Shown here one piece after another: positions 33,463 through 41,172 of a stretch of DNA of 42,549 bases (position 1 is its first letter; every line of letters begins with the position of its first letter). Location: assembly GCA_024403375.1 (NCBI GenBank), contig JAKSRZ010000007.1:1-42549 (forward strand), in the 5' to 3' direction. The notes beneath the pieces were generated by a model, which saw only the letters and a program-made list of their open reading frames with translations, did no database searches and was not told the DNA's origin. The DNA comes from Lachnospiraceae bacterium. GTDB lineage: Bacteria; Bacillota; Clostridia; Lachnospirales; Lachnospiraceae. The translations under genes were made by a program, and so were the position numbers.

Positions 33463-35018
33463 TAAACTCCTTCTGCTGCCCTTCTTGCCTTTTCCAAATT
33501 ATAGGCGTTAATATACTCGCCCATCTTTGAAGATTCTTTGGAGAGTTCAACAATAACATCATTGACTGTTTCAAATCGCTCAGCATTCTGAGTACACATT
33601 GCTGTAGTCTCTTCGCTGGCTGCCGAAATCTCTTCTGTGGTTGAGGACAAGCTGTTTATGCTGTCTGAAATAATTGAATTTGTTTCCTTAAGCTCAACAG
33701 TCTTTTCGTTCATCTCCTCAACCGACTTGTCCAAAAGCTCGATTCCGCTGCCGATGCTTCTGAAGTTTTCTTCGATGGAATGAATCATTGTTACCTGTCC
33801 GGAAATCTTTTCGATTACGCGGTCCATAGCTTCAATTGTGATGTTTGAGTTTTCGTTAAGCTTATTAATAATTTCCTGAATATTTTCAAGAGATTCTTTT
33901 GTCTGATCCGAAAGGATTCTGATCTGTTCCGCAACAACCGCAAAGCCTCTGCCTGCATCACCGGCACGTGCAGCTTCGATTGATGCATTAAGTGCAAGGA
34001 GGTTAGTCTGGTTGGAAATGTTCTTTATGATGCCGACAATGTTCTCCATGGCCATTGTGTGCTCATGAAGTTCTTCCATACTCTTCTTTGCACCATTGTT
34101 TTCTTTTTCCATGCTCTCTGTCTGAGAAACAACAGTTTCGATAAGAACGATACCATCCTTAACAGACTTTGATGAGCCCTTTGCAATATCTCCGAGTCTC
34201 TCTGATACTACAGCTGTCTCAGTTACAACTCTCTGAATTTTTTCAGTTGTTGTAACCTGATCGTTAATGCTTTCAAGAGTACTTTCCATGCCCTTTGCCA
34301 CATCAATCATAGCAGTTGTAACGCCCTTTGTATCTTCATTAACTTCTTCAACAAGTGCTGTAATGGACTGTACGGAAGCGTCGATTTTTGTTCCTATCTC
34401 AGCGATGGAATTCATTACCTCCTCTTCCTTCTTCTCCTTTTTCTCTATTTCTGCAAACTGTTCATCATTTGATTGTCTGATAAACTTGCAGGCAAGGCTC
34501 ATTATAACATTCAACAAAAGAGCAAGGATGACGGTATTGGTAGCTTCCTTTAATGCAAGCGGTGTATCCAGATGACCCAGGTTCTTCAAAATAACCATGT
34601 TAAAAATCGTAAGAACAATATTTATAAGTCCCACTATGGTCATGAGTTTTCCCATGCCATAAAGTAATAACGCTGCAAAAATCGGATATACAAAAAGTGA
34701 AATTACCGGTGCTCCGATTATCGTGGAAACTGCTTCACACGAAAAGTAGAAGCATATAAGTCCCGGGTATATATATCTGGCATCATATCTCAACATGAAG
34801 TAGCCAACACTTGATACAAGGCACGGTACAACCAGCATAAGTGCAGCTACTCCTGCCTGTTTTCCTGTTACAGCTCCGCCAGCTACTCCACTTACGGCAA
34901 TTATAAGAAGAGCAACGCAAACAATGTCAATGGCCAGCAGCAATGAAAGATTCGCTCTGTGGAGGCCTTTTTCCCTTAGGTCTCTTGGCTTTCTCATGTT
35001 ATCTTTAATAAGTGACAT
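33462..35018 (-). CDS. Methyl-accepting chemotaxis protein with a multi-helix membrane sensor
   Basis: 518 residues from the ATG at 35018 (TGGAGGTATATTT upstream). About six membrane helices fill residues 25-180 (around 25-48, 57-75, 84-104, 107-121, 124-146 and 161-180) and no large periplasmic domain is present, so it probably senses the membrane or an intramembrane ligand. A charged linker (about 185-200) leads into a long cytoplasmic coiled coil with the conserved tip [20 protein letters not shown] (336-355), which binds CheA/CheW. No HAMP domain is obvious. It is cotranscribed with hflX, which is unexpected functionally. Confidence 0.93.
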   Translation of the reverse strand: MSLIKDNMRKPRDLREKGLHRANLSLLLAIDIVCVALLIIAVSGVAGGAVTGKQAGVAALMLVVPCLVSSVGYFMLRYDARYIYPGLICFYFSCEAVSTIIGAPVISLFVYPIFAALLLYGMGKLMTIVGLINIVLTIFNMVILKNLGHLDTPLALKEATNTVILALLLNVIMSLACKFIRQSNDEQFAEIEKKEKKEEEVMNSIAEIGTKIDASVQSITALVEEVNEDTKGVTTAMIDVAKGMESTLESINDQVTTTEKIQRVVTETAVVSERLGDIAKGSSKSVKDGIVLIETVVSQTESMEKENNGAKKSMEELHEHTMAMENIVGIIKNISNQTNLLALNASIEAARAGDAGRGFAVVAEQIRILSDQTKESLENIQEIINKLNENSNITIEAMDRVIEKISGQVTMIHSIEENFRSIGSGIELLDKSVEEMNEKTVELKETNSIISDSINSLSSTTEEISAASEETTAMCTQNAERFETVNDVIVELSKESSKMGEYINAYNLEKARRAAEGV

Positions 35019-35055
35019 AAATATACCTCCATAAATTCTAACATTTATGATAGAT

Positions 35056-35084
35056 ATTCTATGTTCTCCGTTGAACATTGTCAA
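35056..35084 (-). promoter_or_regulatory. Predicted sigma-A promoter of the MCP-hflX operon
   Basis: TTGACA (35084-35079), 17-bp spacer, TAGAAT (35061-35056) on the minus strand. Start near 35049, leader about 31 nt. Confidence 0.75.
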
Positions 35085-35162
35085 TTAACTTTTTCAACTT
35101 TTCCGAATATTTTTATATTTTCGCATTTTTTTCACTTTTTTTCCTCATTTTTGCAGTGTTGA

Positions 35163-36650
35163 CTATTCCTCAACCGCATTGTGGAACGTAAAGGTGAAAC
35201 ATGTTCCCTTATCTTTCTCACTTTCCACCTTAATTTTTCCATCATGCTTCAGACATATCTGATTCGCTATTGCCAGACCCAGGCCTGAGCCTTTGGCGTT
35301 CTGTCTGAGTTTGGATTTGAAGAATTTTTCAAAAATATAAGGAAGGTCTTCCTCGGGAATGCCTACTCCCTCGTCTCTGATGGAAGCGATTATCTCATCT
35401 CCTACTTTCTGAAGTTCCAAATAAACAGTTCCGTTTTCATGAGAAAACTTGATGGCATTATCCAGAATTACTATGAACATCTGGCGTAGTCTGCCGTAGT
35501 CTGCCATCATTACGCACGGTCCCTCAGGCTTCTTGAACTTGAGTTTTACTCCCTTTTCGTCCGCCAGAGTTCCGCCCATCTTAAGCAGTTCTACAAATAT
35601 CTGTCTAAGATCAACAGGCTCTTTTTCCACCACAAAGTCAGGATTCTGCATTTTGGAAAGTGTAAGAAGGTCTCCTACAAGTCGTTCCATGTTTGTGCAT
35701 TCATTAAGCATACGTGCATAGTACTGTTTCACCTTCTCGGGCTTTGTAACCACGCCGTCGTTAAGGCTTTCCGCATATGCCTTTACAACTGTAATAGGTG
35801 TACGCAGTTCATGTGATACGTTGGCAAAGAAGTCTCGTCTGGTCTGCTCAACGTTCTTTCTTTCCGCATCGGCCTCAGCAAGCTTGCCTGCCAGAAAATC
35901 CATGGTTTTGGCCAGCTGGCCCACCTCATCATTTCTCTTTATTCCTGTTCGTGCTGAATAGTCTCCGTCTGCCAATGTAAATGCAGTGTATTGAATTCTG
36001 GAAATAGGTGCCGAAATTGCCGTAACTACCGGTACCGCAACGATAACGGTAACAACAAGTGCAATAATAAGGGAAATGGTTATAAGTCTCATACCGGTAT
36101 TAGTGACATCTCTCTGCTCGTTAACGTTGGTGGACATAACCACCGCTCCTATAACTTCGGAAATCTGATTTGCCTCATTTATCGGGCCATATACCGGAGC
36201 TGCACACAGCAGTGCAGTGTATCCTTTATCCGAATTGTACGTAGTATTAATCTGTACCTCGCCAGAAAAGCATGCTTTTACCGCATCCACGTAGCCTTGT
36301 CCAAGAACCGTCTCATCAGGATCCTCTGTAAGATCAGGCCACAGCGGCTCCTCAGCCTCTTTGTTGCTCCAGAGCCATATTTCCAGTCCCTCTACTTCCT
36401 GAAGAGTAATAAGGTTTGTAATCCACTGGGACTTCTGTTTGTTTTTGTTAAGCTTTGAGCATCGGTTTGCCAGATTTACTGTTTTGGTCTGGAGTTCCTT
36501 CTGATAATCGTTAATTGTGGCACTCTTGAACATACGCATAAAAAGAACACCGAGAATGACAGCAAACAGGGCGATTACCGCCGCGAAGCTTATATACATT
36601 CTCAGGAAAAGTCCGCCGAAACCTTTTTTTCCTGTGTTCTTCTTTTTCAT
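35163..36650 (-). CDS. Membrane sensor histidine kinase (PhoR/WalK type)
   Basis: 495 residues. Two membrane helices (about 15-40 and 187-212) enclose an extracytoplasmic domain of about 145 residues. HAMP follows (about 212-265), then HisKA with NVSHELRTPITV (His280), and HATPase_c with N-box DNAIKFSHEN (397-406), RDEGVGIP (425-432) and GSGLGL (454-459). It starts 1 nt after the response regulator stop (TGATATG), so it is its cognate kinase. The stimulus is unknown; the upstream dapA-dapB genes suggest a cell-wall or amino-acid signal, by inference. Confidence 0.95.
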   Translation of the reverse strand: MKKKNTGKKGFGGLFLRMYISFAAVIALFAVILGVLFMRMFKSATINDYQKELQTKTVNLANRCSKLNKNKQKSQWITNLITLQEVEGLEIWLWSNKEAEEPLWPDLTEDPDETVLGQGYVDAVKACFSGEVQINTTYNSDKGYTALLCAAPVYGPINEANQISEVIGAVVMSTNVNEQRDVTNTGMRLITISLIIALVVTVIVAVPVVTAISAPISRIQYTAFTLADGDYSARTGIKRNDEVGQLAKTMDFLAGKLAEADAERKNVEQTRRDFFANVSHELRTPITVVKAYAESLNDGVVTKPEKVKQYYARMLNECTNMERLVGDLLTLSKMQNPDFVVEKEPVDLRQIFVELLKMGGTLADEKGVKLKFKKPEGPCVMMADYGRLRQMFIVILDNAIKFSHENGTVYLELQKVGDEIIASIRDEGVGIPEEDLPYIFEKFFKSKLRQNAKGSGLGLAIANQICLKHDGKIKVESEKDKGTCFTFTFHNAVEE

Positions 36651-36651
36651 A

Positions 36652-37344
36652 TCATACCTTATCGAACTTATAGCCTGCAGCCCATACTGTGCTTATAGCC
36701 CATCCCTCGTGAGGAACAGTGGATTTGTCCAGCTTCGCACGTAGACGCTTAATATGGGAGTCTACGGTTCTTGAATCGCCGTCATAATCCGCACCCCAAA
36801 GGCGGTCCAGAAGCATATCTCTTGAGAACACTTTGCCCGGGTTGGAAGCAAGCACCCATACTGTTTCGATTTCTTTTTTTGTAAGCTTGATCTCATCCTC
36901 GCCGATTTTGCAGCGGTACTGGTCCAGGTTGATTTCCAGATTTCCCACCTTGCAAATGCTGGCCTTTTCGGAATTATCGCCCTTATTCAGTCTTCTGAGC
37001 ACTGCACGCACACGGGCCATTACCTCGCTGGGGCTGAAGGGCTTTACAATATAATCGTCTGCACCGATATCCAGACCCATTATTCGCTCATAGTCTTCTC
37101 CGCGAGCCGTAATGAGAATTACCGGAATATCCGATTTTGCTCTGATTTTCTTACACACCTCATATCCGTCCATCTTAGGCATCATAACGTCCAGAAGAAC
37201 GCAAACGGGGTCATCATTAAGGAATCTCAGGTATGCCTGTTCACCGTTTTCGGCAGTTACAGGTTCATAGCCTTCTTTTTCAACGTAAACCGAAAGAACA
37301 TCAATAATATCCGGATTGTCATCCGCAATAAGTATTTTGCTCAT
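36652..37344 (-). CDS. OmpR/PhoB-family response regulator
   Basis: 230 residues. The receiver domain (1-120) has the acidic pair D8/D9, phospho-acceptor D52 (LLDVMMPKMDG), T79 and K101. The C-terminal winged helix (about 130-230) contains LTKKEIETVWVLASNPGKVF and DSRTVDSHIKRLRAKLD, the OmpR DNA-recognition pattern. It is followed immediately by its kinase and lies 18 nt after dapB. Confidence 0.97.
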   Translation of the reverse strand: MSKILIADDNPDIIDVLSVYVEKEGYEPVTAENGEQAYLRFLNDDPVCVLLDVMMPKMDGYEVCKKIRAKSDIPVILITARGEDYERIMGLDIGADDYIVKPFSPSEVMARVRAVLRRLNKGDNSEKASICKVGNLEINLDQYRCKIGEDEIKLTKKEIETVWVLASNPGKVFSRDMLLDRLWGADYDGDSRTVDSHIKRLRAKLDKSTVPHEGWAISTVWAAGYKFDKV

Positions 37345-37362
37345 TAAACACCTCTGAATAAA

Positions 37363-38115
37363 TTAAGTAACATCCTGCATTGAGTACATTCCGCGCTCTT
37401 TTCCTGCCATATATTTTGCTGCAGCAATCGCACCCTTACCAAAAAGTGCTTTTGAGTATGCAGTATGCTTAAATTCAATAACCTCATCGGGGCCGCAGAA
37501 AATCACTTCATGCTCACCCACGATTGTTCCTCCTCTTACTGCACTTATGCCGATTTCTTTTGTTTTACGCTTCTCTCTTACCGAGTGGCGATCATACACG
37601 TTTTCATACTGGTAGTCCACCGCCTCGTTAATAGAATCGGCAAAAGCAAGAGCTGTTCCGGAGGGTGCATCCACTTTCTGATTGTGGTGACGCTCAACGA
37701 TTTCAGGGTCAAAACCTTGTGGCAGAAGAAGTGATGCCGCCTGATTAACAAGCTTCAGAAGGAGGTTAACTCCAAGTGACATATTGGCTGAGCGAAGTAT
37801 TGCCAGTTTCTCTGTAGCGTCATTGATCTTTTTCACATCTTCTTCTGAATAGCCTGTAGAGCACATAACAAGTGCAAGGCCTCTCTTTTCGGCTGTTTCA
37901 AGAATATCCGAAAGTGCTGAAGGAGAAGAGAAATCAATTACCACATCAGCCTCAACGTTGCATGCTGCAAGAGATTCAAATACAGGAAATTCTCCTGTTG
38001 CTGTTCCAAACTTATCAACACCTGCAACAATAGCAGCCTCAGTATCGCCCTTAAGAAGTTCTGCAATGATTCTGCCCATTTTGCCATTGCAGCCATACAT
38101 TATAATCCTTTTCAT
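37363..38115 (-). CDS. dapB: 4-Hydroxy-tetrahydrodipicolinate reductase
   Basis: 250 residues. It performs the NAD(P)H-dependent reduction that follows DapA in lysine and diaminopimelate synthesis. The nucleotide motif is GCNGKMGR. The signature VERHHNQKVDAPSGTA contains the catalytic His and the Lys/Ser/Gly that bind substrate. It lies 58 nt downstream of dapA, with a hairpin in the gap, and 18 nt upstream of the response regulator gene. Confidence 0.97.
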   Translation of the reverse strand: MKRIIMYGCNGKMGRIIAELLKGDTEAAIVAGVDKFGTATGEFPVFESLAACNVEADVVIDFSSPSALSDILETAEKRGLALVMCSTGYSEEDVKKINDATEKLAILRSANMSLGVNLLLKLVNQAASLLLPQGFDPEIVERHHNQKVDAPSGTALAFADSINEAVDYQYENVYDRHSVREKRKTKEIGISAVRGGTIVGEHEVIFCGPDEVIEFKHTAYSKALFGKGAIAAAKYMAGKERGMYSMQDVT

Positions 38116-38142
38116 TTTCTTTCACCTTTCTTTATAGTGATA

Positions 38143-38169
38143 ACGGGCCCCCGATTTTCGGCGACCCGT
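38143..38169 (-). other. Intercistronic hairpin between dapA and dapB
   Basis: ACGGG (38143-38147) pairs with CCCGT (38165-38169), with CCGA/TCGG inside. No U-tract follows, so it is more likely a processing or stability element than a terminator. Confidence 0.5.
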
Positions 38170-38173
38170 AATT

Positions 38174-39061
38174 TTACTTAATTAATCCGACTTTCTTCAT
38201 TTCTGCTTTAAGCACTTCAAGATTAGCATCTTCCATTGTTGTAAGAGGAAGTCTCATAGGTCCGACATTAAAGCCCATAAGATTAAGTGCAGCCTTTACG
38301 GGGATTGGATTAACCTCTGAGAATAATGCACTTATAAGCGGACGGTACTTCATCTGAAGCTCCAGGCTTCCCTTTACATCGCCGTCAAAGAATTTCTGAC
38401 AGATAAGGTGAGTATCCATCGGTGCTACGTTGGAAAGAACCGAAATAACGCCCTGAGCACCTACTGAAAGCATGGGAGTAATAAGGCCGTCTTCACCGGA
38501 ATATATTGCTACATCACCGTGTGTAAGTTCCATAAGATCCATTGTACCGGAAATGTTTCCTGTGGCATCTTTAACGCCTACAATTGTGTCATATTCCTTA
38601 GCCAGGTCGGCAATTGTCTTTGCTGCAATATTCACGCCTGTTCTGCCGGGTATATTGTAAAGGATGATTGGAACATCACAAGCCTTTGCCACAGCACCGA
38701 AATGCTGCTTAAGGCCATTCTGTGTAGCCTTGTTGTAGTAAGGAGAAACAAGGAGAACCCCATCAACGCCTGCTTTGTAAGCTTCTGTGGAAAGGTATAC
38801 CTCTGTCTCGGTGCAGTTAGAGCCTGTTCCCGCAATAACAGGAATACGGTGAGCTGTTTTCTGTACAGCATACTTTATGCACTCAAGGTGCTCCTCATGT
38901 GTAAGTGTGGATGCTTCGCCTGTTGTTCCCACAATTACGATAGCATCAGTTCCGTTATTTACGTTAAAATCGATGAGTTCGCCCAACTTATCATAGTTAA
39001 CGGAGCCATCCATATTAAAAGGTGTCACGATAGCGACAGCCGCTCCTTTGAAAACTGACAT
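38174..39061 (-). CDS. dapA: 4-Hydroxy-tetrahydrodipicolinate synthase
   Basis: 295 residues. It condenses pyruvate with aspartate semialdehyde in the first committed step to lysine and diaminopimelate. The TIM-barrel motifs are GTTGEASTL, the catalytic Tyr in YNIPGRTG, and the Schiff-base Lys in VGVKDATGN. GAAAGGGAT lies before the ATG. The promoter begins inside the stop codon of the upstream cotH-like gene. The leader of about 63 nt is too short for a lysine riboswitch. Confidence 0.98.
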   Translation of the reverse strand: MSVFKGAAVAIVTPFNMDGSVNYDKLGELIDFNVNNGTDAIVIVGTTGEASTLTHEEHLECIKYAVQKTAHRIPVIAGTGSNCTETEVYLSTEAYKAGVDGVLLVSPYYNKATQNGLKQHFGAVAKACDVPIILYNIPGRTGVNIAAKTIADLAKEYDTIVGVKDATGNISGTMDLMELTHGDVAIYSGEDGLITPMLSVGAQGVISVLSNVAPMDTHLICQKFFDGDVKGSLELQMKYRPLISALFSEVNPIPVKAALNLMGFNVGPMRLPLTTMEDANLEVLKAEMKKVGLIK

Positions 39062-39130
39062 AATATAATCCCTTTCATTTGCTTGGAATCCCCTGTTTCA
39101 GGCCGATTCTGCTTTTACATAGATTAAAAA

Positions 39131-39159
39131 ATTTTATCACCCGAGTGTCTGTTTGTCAA
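39131..39159 (-). promoter_or_regulatory. Consensus sigma-A promoter of the dapAB-two-component operon
   Basis: TTGACA (39159-39154), 17-bp spacer, TAAAAT (39136-39131). The -35 contains the TGA stop of the upstream cotH-like gene (39158-39156). Confidence 0.8.
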
Positions 39160-41012
39160 TTTTTACCAAACTTTTTCTCGATGTATTTATTAATGAATTC
39201 CGGACGTCTGCTTATAAATGTTCTGATTGTTTCCACATCATTTTTAACGGAATTCATGTTGCACCAGATGCCTGCGTCCTTAAGTGTTCTGAGGTGGTTA
39301 ATGTAATATTCCATCTCTCCGTCACGCATTGCAAGAAGCTCGTCCAGCTTCTCGTTTACGTTATCAAGTGACATAACCGTACTTTCGAGTTCATATATCT
39401 TATTAATGAAATAATTTTTGCACTCGTCACGCTTCATAAGATTGATAAAGAGTGCGGAGGAGTGGCTGTTATTAAGATTCATTACTCTCTCAATATCGTC
39501 TCTGTCTGCGTCGCATATATCGCCCTTGCCATAGCAGCCTGTTCCGATATCGGAGTCGTGTACGAGGAAGTAGTAGCGTCCGTCTCTGTATGTGCCCTCT
39601 TCGTAGCTGCCTGTGGGGGAATAGTAACGCATAACTTTAACGTTTCCCTGCGGCCAGTCGTAGTTGTCCACATATATATTAAATGCCATGTAATCAAGGT
39701 AATTCTTTACGTCAATAACCTTGTTCACTTCTGCATAAACGTCATCCTTTGTAAGGTCTGCCTTTGAGTATTTGTTGTAGAACTGGTTGTAGGTATATGC
39801 CAGCTCACTCTCAAGCTTGGTATCTCCGCCCTTAAGGGATTTTTCCGTAGCTTCAAATACGTAATACTCACCTTCTGCCTCGCCGCATACCTTCTGGAAG
39901 AAATCGTCACAATAATTCTCATGCAGCCAGTAGTAACCATAATATTCGCCGTTTACGAAGGCTACTGCAGGCACTGATGCCTCTGTAAAGTCAAGGCCGG
40001 CCTGCTTTGCCAGCATCTGCATCAGTTCCTCTCGAAGGAATGCTCCCTGGAAGTCGTCGCCGCCGTTTCTGAGAACCATACGGTCGTATTTCTTAATCTC
40101 CTTTCCGTCTGCTCCAATTGTGTCGAACTTATCGAACTTAAACTTGCTGTTCTCCTCGTCGTACTTCTTTCGTGCGTAAAGCTTAATGCTCTTAACAGCA
40201 TGCTCACGGGATGTTCCACCATAGACACGTGCTCCGGCAAACTGAGAAAACTGCAGTTTACCCTTTTTGCTTATGGCTTCGACATGGACAACTCTTTCTG
40301 AATCGGAGCCCTTAAGCTTGTAATTTGTTCCTGCAAGGATTCCGTTCGGCATGTCGGTAAGCTCCGAAGGATCGCCCGAAATGATCATTACTGTTGTGGA
40401 AAATCTCTCATTTATGTTCTTATTCACAAGATAGCTGTGAACGAATTCTTTTGATTCTGTCCCGTCGTTATAAAAAGATTTTGCTCGTACTGTGTAGCAG
40501 TTGGGATAGTCGTCATCATCAGCCACAAAGGTAAGTGGTGCCGAATATACTGTACTGCTCTTCTTTGGTGTTGTATTGTCCAAAGTATATGTAATATAGC
40601 CTGCCTTGCCGGTTGTATCCACTATCTCAACATTTATGTCTTCAGAAAAGAGATATCCGTCTTCGGAGAACTCGATGTCTCTGGGTGTGGGAGTCGGTGT
40701 AGGTGTACTTACGGGCTCCTCCTTCACATCGTTCTTCTCTGTTGAAGGCTTGTTTTCATCCTTCTTAGTACCTTCCTCAGCCTTTTTTGTAGGTGCGGCA
40801 GTTGCTTTCGCAGGTGTTTTGCCATCATTTTTGTCATTATTGTTTTCTGCCACAACTGCCTGTGTCGCAGCAGGTTTCTCTGCTATATTCTCACCATTAA
40901 GGTTTCTGAACATCTTCGCAATAATAAAAATCAGGCCTGTAATCAGTGCAAGCATTAATACCACGCCTAAAATCAGCTTTATATTGCCATTTTGCCTTGA
41001 ATTTTTGCTCAT
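39156..41012 (-). CDS. CotH-family protein kinase-like, membrane-anchored
   Basis: 618 residues from the ATG at 41012 (GAGGTA upstream; longer frames enter the promoter). An N-terminal membrane anchor (about 11-33) is followed by a low-complexity Lys/Ala/Glu and TPTPTPTP linker (about 45-110). A chitobiase/FN3-like beta domain comes next (about 115-195), then a CotH domain (about 205-600) with RNGGDDFQGAFLREEL, NGEYYGYYWLHENY, DNYDWPQGNVK (Asp452, Asn457) and HDSDIG (Asp486, Asp488), the places of the catalytic Asn and Asp residues of CotH kinases. CotH proteins phosphorylate spore-coat or secreted proteins. Here the anchor and linker suggest a surface role, not necessarily sporulation. Confidence 0.88.
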   Translation of the reverse strand: MSKNSRQNGNIKLILGVVLMLALITGLIFIIAKMFRNLNGENIAEKPAATQAVVAENNNDKNDGKTPAKATAAPTKKAEEGTKKDENKPSTEKNDVKEEPVSTPTPTPTPRDIEFSEDGYLFSEDINVEIVDTTGKAGYITYTLDNTTPKKSSTVYSAPLTFVADDDDYPNCYTVRAKSFYNDGTESKEFVHSYLVNKNINERFSTTVMIISGDPSELTDMPNGILAGTNYKLKGSDSERVVHVEAISKKGKLQFSQFAGARVYGGTSREHAVKSIKLYARKKYDEENSKFKFDKFDTIGADGKEIKKYDRMVLRNGGDDFQGAFLREELMQMLAKQAGLDFTEASVPAVAFVNGEYYGYYWLHENYCDDFFQKVCGEAEGEYYVFEATEKSLKGGDTKLESELAYTYNQFYNKYSKADLTKDDVYAEVNKVIDVKNYLDYMAFNIYVDNYDWPQGNVKVMRYYSPTGSYEEGTYRDGRYYFLVHDSDIGTGCYGKGDICDADRDDIERVMNLNNSHSSALFINLMKRDECKNYFINKIYELESTVMSLDNVNEKLDELLAMRDGEMEYYINHLRTLKDAGIWCNMNSVKNDVETIRTFISRRPEFINKYIEKKFGKN

Positions 41013-41038
41013 ATCTGTACCTCTGAAAAACCGGAATG

Positions 41039-41054
41039 TGTGCCGGACGGCACA
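41039..41054 (-). promoter_or_regulatory. Perfect palindrome at the predicted 5' end of the cotH-like mRNA
   Basis: TGTGCCG (41039-41045) and CGGCACA (41048-41054) with a 2-bp centre. It falls just at the predicted transcription start, so it could be a 5'-terminal stabilising hairpin or an operator. Confidence 0.5.
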
Positions 41055-41060
41055 GAGTAT

Positions 41061-41089
41061 ATTGTAGTATAACACTGAGGATTTGTCCA
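41061..41089 (-). promoter_or_regulatory. Predicted sigma-A promoter of the cotH-like gene
   Basis: TGGACA (41089-41084), 17-bp spacer, TACAAT (41066-41061). Start near 41054. Confidence 0.65.
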
Positions 41090-41110
41090 CTTTTCCGTGC
41101 CAAATAACAT

Positions 41111-41151
41111 AATAAAAACACCCCTTTTACTGATTGTCCAGTAAAAGGGGT
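41111..41151 (-). terminator. Rho-independent terminator after rpoC
   Basis: Perfect 13-bp stem ACCCCTTTTACTG (41120-41132) with its complement (41139-41151), 6-nt loop, followed on the minus strand by GTTTTTATT. Confidence 0.93.
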
Positions 41152-41172
41152 ACATATCATGTTTGGTGCTAT

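Noticed and set aside
38900..39130. Possible lysine riboswitch for dapA
   Set aside because: The predicted leader is about 63 nt, and no L-box motif is visible.
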